The notes under the pieces are model-generated. The model saw nothing but the letters and a program-made list of their open reading frames with translations, did no database searches and was not told the origin of the DNA. A stretch of 39,055 nucleotides of DNA from contig PHCU01000020.1 of assembly GCA_002842345.1 (NCBI GenBank), forward strand, positions 1 to 39,055, in the 5' to 3' direction. Made by a program: the position numbers and the translations under genes. This document shows positions 1-11,103 of this stretch, piece after piece. Position 1 is the stretch's first letter. The number at the start of each line of letters is the position of its first letter. Source of the stretch: Betaproteobacteria bacterium HGW-Betaproteobacteria-12 (GTDB taxonomy: Bacteria; Pseudomonadota; Gammaproteobacteria; Burkholderiales; Rhodocyclaceae).

Positions 1-36
1 CCGGACGATCTGGCAAAACGAATTCGATTCAGTTAG
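1..36 (+). CDS. 3' end of an upstream gene, possibly cvpA (partial)
   Basis: Frame 1 reads eleven codons (PDDLAKRIRFS) to a TAG at 34-36, leaving 13 bases before purF. In many beta- and gammaproteobacteria cvpA, encoding a membrane protein linked to colicin V production, lies directly before purF, so this may be its C-terminus. Eleven residues cannot prove identity and the other two frames are also open here. The call rests on position. Confidence 0.35.
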   Translation, partial: PDDLAKRIRFS

Positions 37-49
37 GCAGGAACAGACT

Positions 50-1591
50 ATGTGCGGGATTCTCGGTGTAATGGCGACAACGCCGGTCAATCAATTGCTC
101 TACGATGGCCTGATGGTGCTGCAGCACCGCGGCCAGGATGCGGCGGGGATTGCCACGGCGGAAGGCAATACCTTCCACCTGCACAAGGGACCGGGGCTGG
201 TGCGCGATGTCTTCCGCACCCGCAACATGCGCGCCTTGCCGGGTAACTGGGGCATCGGCCACGTCCGCTATCCGACCGCCGGCTCGGCCTACAACTTCGC
301 CGAAGCGCAGCCGTTCTACGTCAATTCGCCGTTCGGCATCGTCCTCGGCCACAACGGCAACCTGACCAATGCCGAGCAGCTGAAGGGCGAGATGTTCCGC
401 CTCGACCGCCGGCACATCAACACCAATTCCGATTCGGAAGTGCTGCTCAACGTGCTGGCGCATGAACTGCAGTCGGCCTCGCATGGCTACGAACTCGACG
501 TGGACAGCATTTTCCAGGCGGTGGCCGGCGTTCATCGCCGCTGCCGCGGCGCCTACGCCGTCGTCGCCCTGATTGCCGGCTACGGCCTGCTCGCCTTCCG
601 CGATCCGCACGGCATCCGGCCGCTGGTCTACGGCGAAAACGTGACGCCGGAAGGCAACGAATATTTGATCGCTTCCGAGTCGGTGGCCCTCGACACCCTG
701 AATTTCAAGGTTGTACGCGACATTGAGCCGGGCGAGGCAGTGTTCGTCGACCTCAACCACCAGTTGCACAGCCGCCAGTGCGCGCAACAGGCGATGTACG
801 CGCCGTGCATTTTCGAATACGTCTACCTGGCCCGTCCGGACACCGTCATCGACGGCGTCTCCGTTTACGAGGCGCGGCTGGCGATGGGCGAACTGCTGGC
901 CGACAAGGTGGTGAAGCACATACCCGTCGACGAGATCGACGTGGTCATCCCGATTCCCGATTCCAGCCGGCCCTCGGCCATGCAGCTGGCGCAGAAGCTG
1001 GGCATCCCGTTCCGCGAAGGTTTCGTCAAGAACCGCTATGTCGGCCGCACCTTCATCATGCCCGGACAGGCGATGCGCAAGAAGTCGGTGCGCCAGAAAC
1101 TCAACACCGTCGGCCAGGAATTCAAGGACAAGCGCGTATTGCTGGTGGACGACTCCATCGTCCGCGGCACGACTAGTCGCGAGATCGTCGAGATGGCCCG
1201 GGCCGCCGGCGCGACCAAGGTCTATTTTGCTTCCGCCGCGCCGCCGGTACGTTATCCGAACGTCTACGGCATCGACATGCCGACCCGTGCCGAACTGATC
1301 GCTACCGGTCGCTCGGATGCCCAGATCGCCGCCGAGATCGGTGCTGATGCGCTGGTCTACCAGGATATCGAGGCGCTCAAGCAATCGGTGACCATGCTGC
1401 GCAGCGACCTGACGGTGTTCGATGCCTCCTGCTTTGATGGCTGCTACATCACCGGCGACATCGACAGCTACTACCTCGATGCCGTCGAGAGCAAGCGTAG
1501 CGGCAAGCCGGCCAAGAGCGACGAGGAAGGCGACAACCGCTCGTCCGAGCAGATGGTGCTGGGCCTGGCCAACGGCGGGCAGGAATCATGA
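50..1591 (+). CDS. purF: amidophosphoribosyltransferase PurF
   Basis: Catalyses the first committed step of purine synthesis, making 5-phosphoribosylamine from PRPP and glutamine in the cytoplasm. The protein has 513 residues, close to the usual 500-odd. It starts MCGILGV, so after Met removal Cys2 is the N-terminal nucleophile of the class II glutaminase domain (about 2-230). The phosphoribosyltransferase half carries the PRPP loop VDDSIVRGTTS at about 366-376. The ATG at 50 is preceded by AGGAA, and the nucleophile fixes this start. The stop overlaps the metZ start as ATGA (1588-1591), so the two genes are translationally coupled. The last 30 or so residues are charged and variable, as is common in the family. 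Confidence 0.97.
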   Translation: MCGILGVMATTPVNQLLYDGLMVLQHRGQDAAGIATAEGNTFHLHKGPGLVRDVFRTRNMRALPGNWGIGHVRYPTAGSAYNFAEAQPFYVNSPFGIVLGHNGNLTNAEQLKGEMFRLDRRHINTNSDSEVLLNVLAHELQSASHGYELDVDSIFQAVAGVHRRCRGAYAVVALIAGYGLLAFRDPHGIRPLVYGENVTPEGNEYLIASESVALDTLNFKVVRDIEPGEAVFVDLNHQLHSRQCAQQAMYAPCIFEYVYLARPDTVIDGVSVYEARLAMGELLADKVVKHIPVDEIDVVIPIPDSSRPSAMQLAQKLGIPFREGFVKNRYVGRTFIMPGQAMRKKSVRQKLNTVGQEFKDKRVLLVDDSIVRGTTSREIVEMARAAGATKVYFASAAPPVRYPNVYGIDMPTRAELIATGRSDAQIAAEIGADALVYQDIEALKQSVTMLRSDLTVFDASCFDGCYITGDIDSYYLDAVESKRSGKPAKSDEEGDNRSSEQMVLGLANGGQES

Positions 1592-2772
1592 GCGAGCGGC
1601 CGAGCTATCGCCCGGAGACGCTGGCCGTTCGGGCCGGCCAGGAGCGCAGCCAGTTCGGCGAGCATTCCGAGGCCCTGTACCTGACCTCCAGCTTCGTCTT
1701 CGAAAGCGCGGCACAGGCCGCCAAACGCTTCTCCGGCGAGGAAGAGGGCAATGTTTACGCCCGCTTCTCCAATCCGACCGTGACCATGTTCGAGCAGCGT
1801 CTGGCCGCCCTCGAAGGCGCCGAGGCCTGCGTCGCCACGGCCAGCGGCATGGCGGCGATCATGGCCACCGTGCTCGCCCATCTGAAGCAGGGCGACCACA
1901 TCGTCGCTTCCAGGAGCCTGTTCGGCGCGACGATCAACCTGTTCAGCCAGATCATCGCGCGCACCGGCATCGCCACTACCTTCGTCTCGCATACCGATCC
2001 GGCCGAGTGGGCAGCGGCGATCCGCCCGGAAACCAAGCTGTTCTTCCTCGAGACGCCGTCGAATCCGTTGACCGAGATCGCCGACATCGGCGCCCTGACC
2101 GCCATCGCGCACGCCAAGGGCATCCTGGTCGCGGTCGACAACTGCTTCTGCACGCCGATCCTGCAAAAGCCGCTGGATCTGGGCGTCGACCTGGTCATCC
2201 ACTCGGCGACCAAGTACATCGACGGTCAGGGCCGCGTGCTCGGTGGCGCCGTCTGTGGCCGCAAGCAGCTGACCGACGAGGTCTTCAAGTTCCTGCGTAC
2301 CGCCGGTCCGACGCTGTCGGCCTTCAATGCCTGGGTGCTGTTGAAGGGCCTGGAGACCTTGAAGCTGCGTGTTGAGGCGCAGGCTGCCAACTCGCGGCAA
2401 CTGGCGCTCTGGCTGGAGCGGCATCCCAAGGTGGCGCGCGTCTTCTATCCCGGCCTGCCGTCGCATCCGCAGCACGAACTGGCAATGCGCCAGCAGAAGA
2501 GCGGCGGCGGTATCGTCGCCTTCGAAGTGCACGGCGGCCGCGACGCGGCGTGGACCGTGGTCGACCATTGCCAGTTGCTGTCGATCACCGCCAACCTCGG
2601 CGACACCAAGTCGATGATCACCCACCCGGCGTCGACGACGCACGGCCGCATCACCCCGGAAGCCCGGGCCGCCGCCGGCATCAGCGAAGGCCTGCTGCGC
2701 ATCGCCGTCGGTCTCGAAGCGGTGGAAGATCTGCAGGCCGACCTCGAGCGCGGTCTGGCGCTGATCGGCTGA
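1588..2772 (+). CDS. metZ: O-succinylhomoserine sulfhydrylase MetZ
   Basis: PLP enzyme of the Cys/Met metabolism family that makes homocysteine directly from O-succinylhomoserine and sulfide in methionine synthesis. It has 394 residues, the normal family size. The PLP lysine is K209 in SATKYIDG. Other family signatures include YARFSNPT, ASGMAAI, ETPSNP and SLGDTKS-like NLGDTKSMITHPAST near residues 338-352. The gene overlaps purF by four bases and the next gene by one, so it sits inside a tight operon. The purF-metZ pairing is common in pseudomonads and betaproteobacteria, which favours MetZ over cystathionine gamma-synthase, although acyl-donor preference cannot be read from the sequence. 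Confidence 0.93.
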   Translation: MSERPSYRPETLAVRAGQERSQFGEHSEALYLTSSFVFESAAQAAKRFSGEEEGNVYARFSNPTVTMFEQRLAALEGAEACVATASGMAAIMATVLAHLKQGDHIVASRSLFGATINLFSQIIARTGIATTFVSHTDPAEWAAAIRPETKLFFLETPSNPLTEIADIGALTAIAHAKGILVAVDNCFCTPILQKPLDLGVDLVIHSATKYIDGQGRVLGGAVCGRKQLTDEVFKFLRTAGPTLSAFNAWVLLKGLETLKLRVEAQAANSRQLALWLERHPKVARVFYPGLPSHPQHELAMRQQKSGGGIVAFEVHGGRDAAWTVVDHCQLLSITANLGDTKSMITHPASTTHGRITPEARAAAGISEGLLRIAVGLEAVEDLQADLERGLALIG

Positions 2773-4016
2773 TGAAACACACGGTATCGGTCGATCGCCT
2801 GCAACCCGGCGTTTTCATCTCGCTCGGGGAATTGCGCTGGCTCGACCATCCGTTTCTGTTGAACCGTTTTCTCCTGTCCAGTCAGGAGCAGATCAAGGTA
2901 CTGCGCAGCCTCGGCCTGACCACCGTCGAGTGGGATCCGGAGCGCAGCACCGTCCGGCCCCTGCCGGAAACGACCACGCCGGCCGTCGAGGAAGTCGATT
3001 TCTCGTCGTCGGTGCTCGATTCGATGCTCGACGCCAAGCGCGAGCGTACCCAGCGGGTGCGTGTCCAGCGCGAGGGGCTGGCCCGCTGCGAACGCCTGTT
3101 CGAACAGGAAGCCACCGGCGTCGGTGAAATCCTGCGCGATATCGGCTCCCGGCCGCTGGAATCGTATGGCCGGGCCAAGGGGGCGGTAGGGCGCATGGTC
3201 GGCAGTCTGCTCGATGCCGAAAGCGTCGCCGTGCATCTGGTCAACATGAAGGTCAAGGAGCCCGGCCTGGCGCATCACGCGATGAACGTCGTCGTGCTGT
3301 CGTTGCTGCTCGGCAAGGCCGCCAAGCTCGGCGAGGAAGAAATGCGCTGGCTCGGCCTCGGCGCCATGTTCCACGATCTCGGCAAAATCGACGTGCCGGC
3401 TCGCGTGCTGCGCAATGCCCAGCGCACCGCTGCCGAGGAACAGTTCTATCAGGCGCATGTCGGCTACGGCATCAAGCATGCGGCGACCATCAACGAGCTG
3501 CCGGTGGCGGTCAAGAACATCATCGCCTGCCATCACGAGCGCTGGGACGGCAAGGGTTTTCCCAACCGTCTCGCCGCCGGCAAGATTCCCCGACTGGCCC
3601 GTGTGGCGGCCATTGCCAACCGCTACGACAACCTGTGCAATCCCTTCGATCTGCGCACGGCGCGGACGCCAGCCGAAGCCGTCGCCTTCATGTTCAAGCA
3701 GGAAGGGGCGCATTACGATCCGGAGTTGCTGCAACTGTTCGTCAAGTCCATCGGCGTCTATCCGCCGGGCAGCTTCGTCGCCCTCAGCGACGGCAGCGTC
3801 GGTCTGGTCGTTGAAAACAACAGCGCCGACCTGCTGCATCCGCTGATCATGCTGCACGACCCCGGCGTGCCGCGCAACGAGGCCCTGCTGCTCGATCTGC
3901 GCGAAACCGAGGCGACCATCGCGGCGGCCATCAGCCCGGCCAAGCTGCCGGTCGAGGTCGTCGAATATCTTGCCCCGCGGGGCCGCGTCGATTACTACAT
4001 CGAAGGCGTCCGCTGA
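2772..4016 (+). CDS. HD-GYP domain cyclic-di-GMP phosphodiesterase with DUF3391 N-terminus
   Basis: Likely hydrolyses the second messenger c-di-GMP. The protein has 414 residues. Residues 1 to about 130 match the DUF3391 domain often found before HD-GYP domains. The catalytic HD pair is H201-D202 in MFHDLGKID, followed by [11 protein letters not shown] at 254-264. The GYP motif reads GFP, a substitution tolerated in active members. A tail of about 80 residues follows. The ATG at 2772 shares its A with the metZ TGA, so it is coupled to purF-metZ. A c-di-GMP enzyme is an unusual partner for purine and methionine genes. The MSHA ATPase gene, with a c-di-GMP-binding-type domain, begins 1.5 kb downstream, which suggests but does not prove a functional link. 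Confidence 0.9.
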   Translation: MKHTVSVDRLQPGVFISLGELRWLDHPFLLNRFLLSSQEQIKVLRSLGLTTVEWDPERSTVRPLPETTTPAVEEVDFSSSVLDSMLDAKRERTQRVRVQREGLARCERLFEQEATGVGEILRDIGSRPLESYGRAKGAVGRMVGSLLDAESVAVHLVNMKVKEPGLAHHAMNVVVLSLLLGKAAKLGEEEMRWLGLGAMFHDLGKIDVPARVLRNAQRTAAEEQFYQAHVGYGIKHAATINELPVAVKNIIACHHERWDGKGFPNRLAAGKIPRLARVAAIANRYDNLCNPFDLRTARTPAEAVAFMFKQEGAHYDPELLQLFVKSIGVYPPGSFVALSDGSVGLVVENNSADLLHPLIMLHDPGVPRNEALLLDLRETEATIAAAISPAKLPVEVVEYLAPRGRVDYYIEGVR

Positions 4017-4066
4017 GTTTTCCCGCCGCTTGCACGGCGCTCACCCCATTTCCCCCGGAGTACCCC

Positions 4067-5347
<1,281 letters not shown>

Positions 5348-5377
5348 ACTCGGCGGGCCGTGTCGCCGCTAGAACGG

Positions 5378-5392
5378 TGGCATGGCTATTGC
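5378..5392 (+). promoter_or_regulatory. sigma-54 (RpoN) promoter candidate for the msh locus
   Basis: TGGCATG-GCTA-TTGC matches the consensus TGGCACG-N4-TTGC at all but one defined position. The invariant GG (5379-5380) and GC (5391-5392) are exactly ten bases apart. It is intergenic, on the strand of mshE and about 115 bases before its start, giving a leader of roughly 100 bases. Sigma-54 drives several type IV pilin and flagellar genes in other bacteria. No activator gene is visible nearby. Confidence 0.5.
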
Positions 5393-5446
5393 GTGCCGAG
5401 CGTGAAGTAATCGCCTTGTCGGGCCGGAAAAAACACGTTAGTGTGG

Positions 5447-5483
5447 AAACTTGAGCAATAGTTTCATATTGTTAATCAAGTTT
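5447..5483 (+). promoter_or_regulatory. dyad / leader hairpin upstream of mshE
   Basis: AAACTTGA (5447-5454) is the exact inverted complement of TCAAGTTT (5476-5483). Inside it CAATA (5456-5460) pairs with TATTG (5467-5471) around the loop GTTTCA. The inner and outer stems are separated by one base on the left and four on the right. The element is AT-rich against a GC-rich background and ends 13 bases before the mshE ribosome-binding site. It could be an operator or an RNA structure that gates translation. It has no following T-run, so it is not a typical terminator. Confidence 0.5.
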
Positions 5484-5506
5484 CTTAAGGTGTTTTGGAG
5501 GTTGGG

Positions 5507-7216
<1,710 letters not shown>

Positions 7217-7222
7217 GCCCGG

Positions 7223-8449
7223 GTGGCCAATTTCGCCTACAAGGGCCGCGATGGCGGCGGCAAGCTGGTCGAAGGGGTGCTCGAAGGCGCCTCGGCCGGC
7301 GGCGTGGCGGATCAACTGGTCGGCCGCGGCGTGACGCCGCTGTCGATCACGGAAACCAAGGCCAAGGGCAAGAGCGGGCCCAGTGCCGAAATCACCCTGT
7401 TCAAGCCGCGTGTGCAGCATGTGGACATCCTGCTTTTCTCGCGCCAGATCCATACCCTGCTCAAGGCCGGCGTACCGATCATGCGGGCGCTCAGCGGTTT
7501 GCAGGAGTCGGCGACCAATCCGGCGATGAAGGAGGTGATTCGCGATGTGCGCGAAAGCCTCGAGGCGGGCCGCGAACTCTCCGTCTCGCTGGCTCGGCAC
7601 CCGAAAGTATTCGGCCCTTTCTACATCTCGATGGTCAGGGTAGGCGAAGCCACTGGCCTGCTCGACGAGATCTTCCTGCGTCTGTTTGATCACCTGGAAT
7701 TCGAGCGCTATATGCGCGAACAGGTGAAGTCGGCCCTGCGCTATCCGATGTTCGTCGTCCTGGCGATGGCTGCTGCGATTGTTGTCGTCAACTTGTTCGT
7801 GATTCCAGCCTTCGCCAAGGTCTTCGCCGGATTTGGCGCCGAACTGCCCTTGATGACCCGCATCCTGCTCGGCTTCTCCAATTTCATGGTGAACTGGTGG
7901 CCGGCCATGCTGGTCGGAGCAATCGGTGCCGTGTTCGCCTTCCGCGCCTGGGTGGGCACGAGCGCCGGGAAACTGACCTGGGAGTCGATGGTCCTGCGTT
8001 TTCCGATTGCCGGCAAGATCATCAAAAAGGCGGCGATGGCCCGCTTCGCCCGCAGTTTCGCCCTCAGCACCAAGAGTGGCGTGCCCGTCATGCAGGCCTT
8101 GAGCAATGCCGCGCAGACAGTGGACAACAGCTATATAGCGCGGAAGATCGAAGGCATGCGCGATACGGTAGAGCGAGGTGACAGTGTCCTGCGCTCGGCC
8201 ATAGCCTCGGGCTTCTTCACGCCGGTGGTGCTACAGATGGTGGCGGTCGGCGAGGAGTCCGGAGCGCTCGACGACATGATGGAAGAAGTCGGCCAGATGT
8301 ATCAGCGCGAAGTCGAATACGAGCTGAAAACACTGGGTCAGCAGATCGAACCTATCCTGATCGTCTGTCTGGGCGGCCTGGTTCTGGTCCTGGCGCTGGG
8401 TATATTCCTGCCGATGTGGGATCTCGGCAAAGTAGCCATCAAGAAATGA
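7223..8449 (+). CDS. mshG: MSHA inner-membrane platform protein MshG (GspF/PilC family)
   Basis: Polytopic inner-membrane protein on which the pilus is assembled and which contacts the MshE ATPase. It has 408 residues with the duplicated GspF fold. Cytoplasmic repeats include FSRQIHTLLKAGVP near residue 73 and FARSFALSTKSGVP near 275. Hydrophobic segments lie at about 174-196, 218-240 and 380-400. It starts with GTG at 7223, six bases after the mshE stop, so expression is probably coupled. The first residues, ANFAYKGRD, match the usual start of the family. Confidence 0.94.
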   Translation: MANFAYKGRDGGGKLVEGVLEGASAGGVADQLVGRGVTPLSITETKAKGKSGPSAEITLFKPRVQHVDILLFSRQIHTLLKAGVPIMRALSGLQESATNPAMKEVIRDVRESLEAGRELSVSLARHPKVFGPFYISMVRVGEATGLLDEIFLRLFDHLEFERYMREQVKSALRYPMFVVLAMAAAIVVVNLFVIPAFAKVFAGFGAELPLMTRILLGFSNFMVNWWPAMLVGAIGAVFAFRAWVGTSAGKLTWESMVLRFPIAGKIIKKAAMARFARSFALSTKSGVPVMQALSNAAQTVDNSYIARKIEGMRDTVERGDSVLRSAIASGFFTPVVLQMVAVGEESGALDDMMEEVGQMYQREVEYELKTLGQQIEPILIVCLGGLVLVLALGIFLPMWDLGKVAIKK

Positions 8450-8455
8450 TGCCGC

Positions 8456-8884
8456 ATGAGACGCCAGTTCGAATTTGCCGTGCTAGTGATCGTCATTGCC
8501 GTGCTGGCAGTGCTGGTCATGAAGGCTTTGGAGCGCACCCGCAGCGATCTGGAGGAGGCCGGCGTGCAAACTGAAGCGGCAGCGATTCGCGTGCAACTGA
8601 TGGAGCGTCTGGCACACCGTGCCACCTTCGGCGGACCGCTACCCGACAGCGACAACCCGGTGGAATGGATACGGATGCCACCGAACAACTATCTTGGCGC
8701 ACTCGATCGTCCGCCTGCGGAGAAAAGTTCCTGGTACTACAACAAGGCTACCCGGGAACTCGTCTATGCCTTGTACGACGGCAGACAGGCTCGTTTCCGG
8801 CTGAGCCGGACGGCTGGCGCCAGCGGTGCGCGCGGGGTAATGGGCGGTATCGGGCTACTCCGGATAGATGATGACAGGCAATAA
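8456..8884 (+). CDS. mshF: MshF-like MSHA biogenesis protein
   Basis: A 142-residue protein with one hydrophobic segment at about 6-22 and a short basic start (MRRQFEF), as in a single-span inner-membrane protein. It has no prepilin G-F-x-x-x-E motif, which separates it from the pilins downstream. Sequence similarity to MshF is weak by eye, so the name depends on position between mshG and mshB, where mshF lies in Vibrio. The rest is hydrophilic with a WYYNKATRELVY stretch near the middle. Its role in the pilus is not well established in any organism. Confidence 0.7.
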   Translation: MRRQFEFAVLVIVIAVLAVLVMKALERTRSDLEEAGVQTEAAAIRVQLMERLAHRATFGGPLPDSDNPVEWIRMPPNNYLGALDRPPAEKSSWYYNKATRELVYALYDGRQARFRLSRTAGASGARGVMGGIGLLRIDDDRQ

Positions 8885-8887
8885 CAC

Positions 8888-8916
8888 TTGAGAAGGAATG
8901 GGTATATGACTAAAGT
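8888..8916 (+). promoter_or_regulatory. sigma-70-like promoter candidate before the pilin genes
   Basis: TTGAGA (8888-8893) and TAAAGT (8911-8916) are 17 bases apart, 5/6 and 4/6 matches to the consensus. They lie at the start of an AT-rich patch (to about 8965) that stands out from its surroundings. In V. cholerae the structural msh genes are reported to have their own promoter before mshB. If real, translation would begin at the ATG at 8948, not at 8906. Confidence 0.35.
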
Positions 8917-9523
8917 TCTATCTTTTTCATCCGTAGAAAAAAGAGTGATGAAACAGAATTCCTTTCGCTCGGGACGAACCGATCAGCGTGGCTTCACGCT
9001 GATCGAGCTGATTGTCGTTGTCATCATCCTGGGTATCCTTGCGGCAGTTGCCTTGCCACGTTTCATCGATCTCCAGCGCGATGCCCGTATTGCCAAGCTG
9101 CAGGCGGCGCGCGGCAGTGTTTCGGCTGCCTCGGCGCTGGTTCATGCCGCAGTGCTGTCGCGTTCGGGCGTTGCCGACCCGGCGGCCTGCCCCGGGGGCG
9201 GCGGTACGGCGACCAACAGTACCGCCGCTGCCGGCACCGTGTGTACCGAAAACGGCCTGATCAACATGGCGTTCGGCTATCCGGAAGTCACCGCGATCGG
9301 CGGCAATCCCGGCATTCTGGCCATGGCCGGCCTAACCGGTATTTTCAATCCGACGCTGGCGCAACTCGAAGCCGAAGGCTACACATACGGTGCTGCCGGC
9401 AGCGTAGCCACTTTCGGTGTCGTCGGCGCCACCGATCCAAATAATTGTTTCTTCACCTATACCCAGCCCGCGGCAGCCAATTCGGCGGCAATCATCAGTG
9501 GGTTGACGGTTTCGGGTTGCTGA
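8906..9523 (+). CDS. mshB: MshB minor pilin (type IV prepilin)
   Basis: Prepilin with the leader-peptidase motif RG/FTLIEL followed by a hydrophobic helix ([17 protein letters not shown]), giving a membrane-held subunit that is added to the pilus. The ATG at 8906 has AAGGA eight bases upstream and gives 205 residues with a 29-residue leader. The ATG at 8948 (MKQNS) gives a more usual 15-residue leader but has a weaker ribosome-binding site. The mature part contains Cys residues and ends VSGC. It is longer than MshA and lies before it, as in Vibrio. Cleavage would be done by a PilD peptidase encoded elsewhere. Confidence 0.85.
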   Translation: MTKVLSFSSVEKRVMKQNSFRSGRTDQRGFTLIELIVVVIILGILAAVALPRFIDLQRDARIAKLQAARGSVSAASALVHAAVLSRSGVADPAACPGGGGTATNSTAAAGTVCTENGLINMAFGYPEVTAIGGNPGILAMAGLTGIFNPTLAQLEAEGYTYGAAGSVATFGVVGATDPNNCFFTYTQPAAANSAAIISGLTVSGC

Positions 9524-9551
9524 TTTTTTTGATTTTTCTGAGGAGTTGAAA

Positions 9552-9989
9552 ATGCAAACGGTGCAAAAGGGTTTCACGCTGGTCGAACTGGTCGTTGTTA
9601 TTGTGATTCTGGGCATCCTGGCGGCCACCGCGCTGCCGCGCTTCGTCGATCTGACGGGCGATGCCCGCGAATCGGCGGTCAATGGCATGGCTGGTGGTCT
9701 GCGTTCGGCGGTTGCGTTGGTTCAGGCGCGCTACATGGCGACCGGTGACATGACTGCGACGACGGCGGCAGTGGTCGGTGGCACGGTGACGGTGAATGCG
9801 GCGACCGGCATCCCGGTTGGTACTGCTCTCGGTATCGGTGCGGCTTTGCAGTCGACGGATGGCTTTGCCGTCGATTACACCACCGCAACTGCCGTAACCT
9901 TCCGCCCGAACAATGGCGGAGGTGCAACCTGCCAGGCTGCCTACAACGGCACGACCGGAGTGGTGACGGCTACCATTACCGGCTGTTGA
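9552..9989 (+). CDS. mshA: MshA major pilin of the MSHA-type pilus
   Basis: Type IV prepilin of 145 residues with a short leader MQTVQKG cleaved before FTLVELVVV. Glu5 of the mature protein is present, as needed for subunit registration. AGGAG lies six bases before the ATG at 9552, which favours it over an in-frame TTG at 9546. Two Cys near the C-terminus, one in GATCQAA and the last residue, probably form the disulfide-bonded loop typical of pilins. Major status is inferred from position after mshB, small size and the best ribosome-binding site among the pilins. MshB shares the first 30 mature residues almost unchanged, so the two are paralogues. Confidence 0.88.
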   Translation: MQTVQKGFTLVELVVVIVILGILAATALPRFVDLTGDARESAVNGMAGGLRSAVALVQARYMATGDMTATTAAVVGGTVTVNAATGIPVGTALGIGAALQSTDGFAVDYTTATAVTFRPNNGGGATCQAAYNGTTGVVTATITGC

Positions 9990-10031
9990 TCCATCGCGGG
10001 CAGTCCGCATTCGTGGGGCGTGGTCGCGTCG

Positions 10032-10568
10032 ATGCCTTCCGGCCGAGGTGAGCCGGCGGCGGGCGATGTCAAGGCAAGCTCGTCGCCAGCGATGGCGGCG
10101 AGTCGTGGCTTCACCATCGTCGAGCTGGTGGCGGTCATCGTCATCGTCGGCATTCTCGCGGCTGTCGCCATTCCTCGTTTTGCCGGCCGCGAGGCCTTCG
10201 ATGCCCGGGGTTTTTCCGACGAGTTCGTCGCTGCGCTGCAGTTCGCCCGACAGCAGGCGGTGGCGACCCGGCGCAATGTTTGCGTCGCGGTAAATGCCGG
10301 CGGTTTCGCCTTGACCCGCGGCCTGGCGCCGGGCGATGCGTGCAGCGCGCCGCTGGCCAATCCAACTACCGGGGAGAATTACGCCGAGAACGCACGGGCC
10401 GGTATCACTGTGTCCGGGGTTGGCTCGACGGTTCTGCCGTTCACGGTCGCTTTCACGCCGCTGGGGCAGCCGGTTGCCCCAGCCAATTTTCGCTTGCAGG
10501 GCGATGTCGATCGCTGTGTCGCTATCGAGGCCGAAACCGGTTATGTCCGTTTCCTTGCCTGTCCGTAG
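10032..10568 (+). CDS. mshC: MshC minor pilin (GspH-like prepilin)
   Basis: Prepilin with the cleavage site SRG/FTIVEL and Glu5, then a helix ending AIPRF. After it comes an ALQFARQQAVATRRNVCV segment of the GspH/FimT family, so this is probably a tip-complex minor pilin. The start is unclear. The ATG at 10032 gives 178 residues and a 26-residue leader, GTG at 10020 is in frame, and ATG at 10092 (MAASRG) gives a textbook six-residue leader; none has a good ribosome-binding site. The end overlaps mshD by 26 bases. Confidence 0.82.
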   Translation: MPSGRGEPAAGDVKASSSPAMAASRGFTIVELVAVIVIVGILAAVAIPRFAGREAFDARGFSDEFVAALQFARQQAVATRRNVCVAVNAGGFALTRGLAPGDACSAPLANPTTGENYAENARAGITVSGVGSTVLPFTVAFTPLGQPVAPANFRLQGDVDRCVAIEAETGYVRFLACP

Positions 10569-11103
10569 GTTTCATGGCCAGTACGGCTTGACGCTGGTCG
10601 AGTTGATCGTCGCCATGATCGTCATCAGCGTTGGTGTCGCTGGCGTGCTCTCGGCATACAACATTTCGGTGCGCGCCAGCGTGGACCCGATGCTGGCCAA
10701 GCAGGCGGTGGCCATCGGCGAAGCCTTGCTCGAGGAAGTGCGTCTAGCGCCGTCGACCTTTTGCGATCCGGACGATGCCAATGCCGAAACGGCTGCTTCG
10801 CCGGCTGCCTGTGCCAGCTTGCCCGAGGGGATCGGCCCCGAGGCGGGAGACGCTCGTCCTTTCGACAACGTCAACGACTACCATGGCCTTGTCCTGAATC
10901 CGATTGCCGATGTTAGCGGTACGGCAGTGGCCGGACTGAATGGCTTTGCGGCAAGCATTTCGGTTCAACCGGCAGCCCTGAACTCCATCAGCGATGTGAG
11001 TGGCGAGGCCCTGCGCATCGTCGTCAGCGTTACCGCACCCACCGGCGATGTCTTCGCCATCGAGGGCTATCGCGCACGCTACGCCCCGAATGCCTTGCCA
11101 TGA
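10543..11103 (+). CDS. mshD: MshD minor pilin
   Basis: Prepilin of 186 residues with the site QYG/LTLVELIVAM. Glu5 is present but the first mature residue is Leu, not the usual Phe. The body has the FDNVNDYHGL signature seen in MshD proteins near residue 107 and resembles PilV/GspI-type minor pilins. The ATG at 10543 lies inside the end of mshC, so its translation depends on upstream ribosomes; an in-frame TTG at 10555 is the alternative. The stop overlaps the mshO ATG as ATGA. Confidence 0.87.
   Translation: MSVSLPVRRFHGQYGLTLVELIVAMIVISVGVAGVLSAYNISVRASVDPMLAKQAVAIGEALLEEVRLAPSTFCDPDDANAETAASPAACASLPEGIGPEAGDARPFDNVNDYHGLVLNPIADVSGTAVAGLNGFAASISVQPAALNSISDVSGEALRIVVSVTAPTGDVFAIEGYRARYAPNALP

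Noticed and set aside
29..1384. Long open frame (451 codons) antisense to purF
   Set aside because: It is the mirror of a well-supported gene in GC-rich DNA, has no recognisable domain and no ribosome-binding site. Similar long antisense frames occur opposite metZ, rhlE, mshE, mshL and dnaK for the same reason.
5351..5368. Possible terminator after rhlE (CGGCG...CGCCG)
   Set aside because: The stem is only five base pairs with an eight-base loop and no T-run, so it cannot be called a terminator.
8815..8829. Second sigma-54-like match (TGGCGCC-AGCG-GTGC) before mshB
   Set aside because: It has GG-N10-GC spacing but lies inside the mshF coding region, is GC-rich throughout and lacks the TTGC box. 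Chance is the better explanation.
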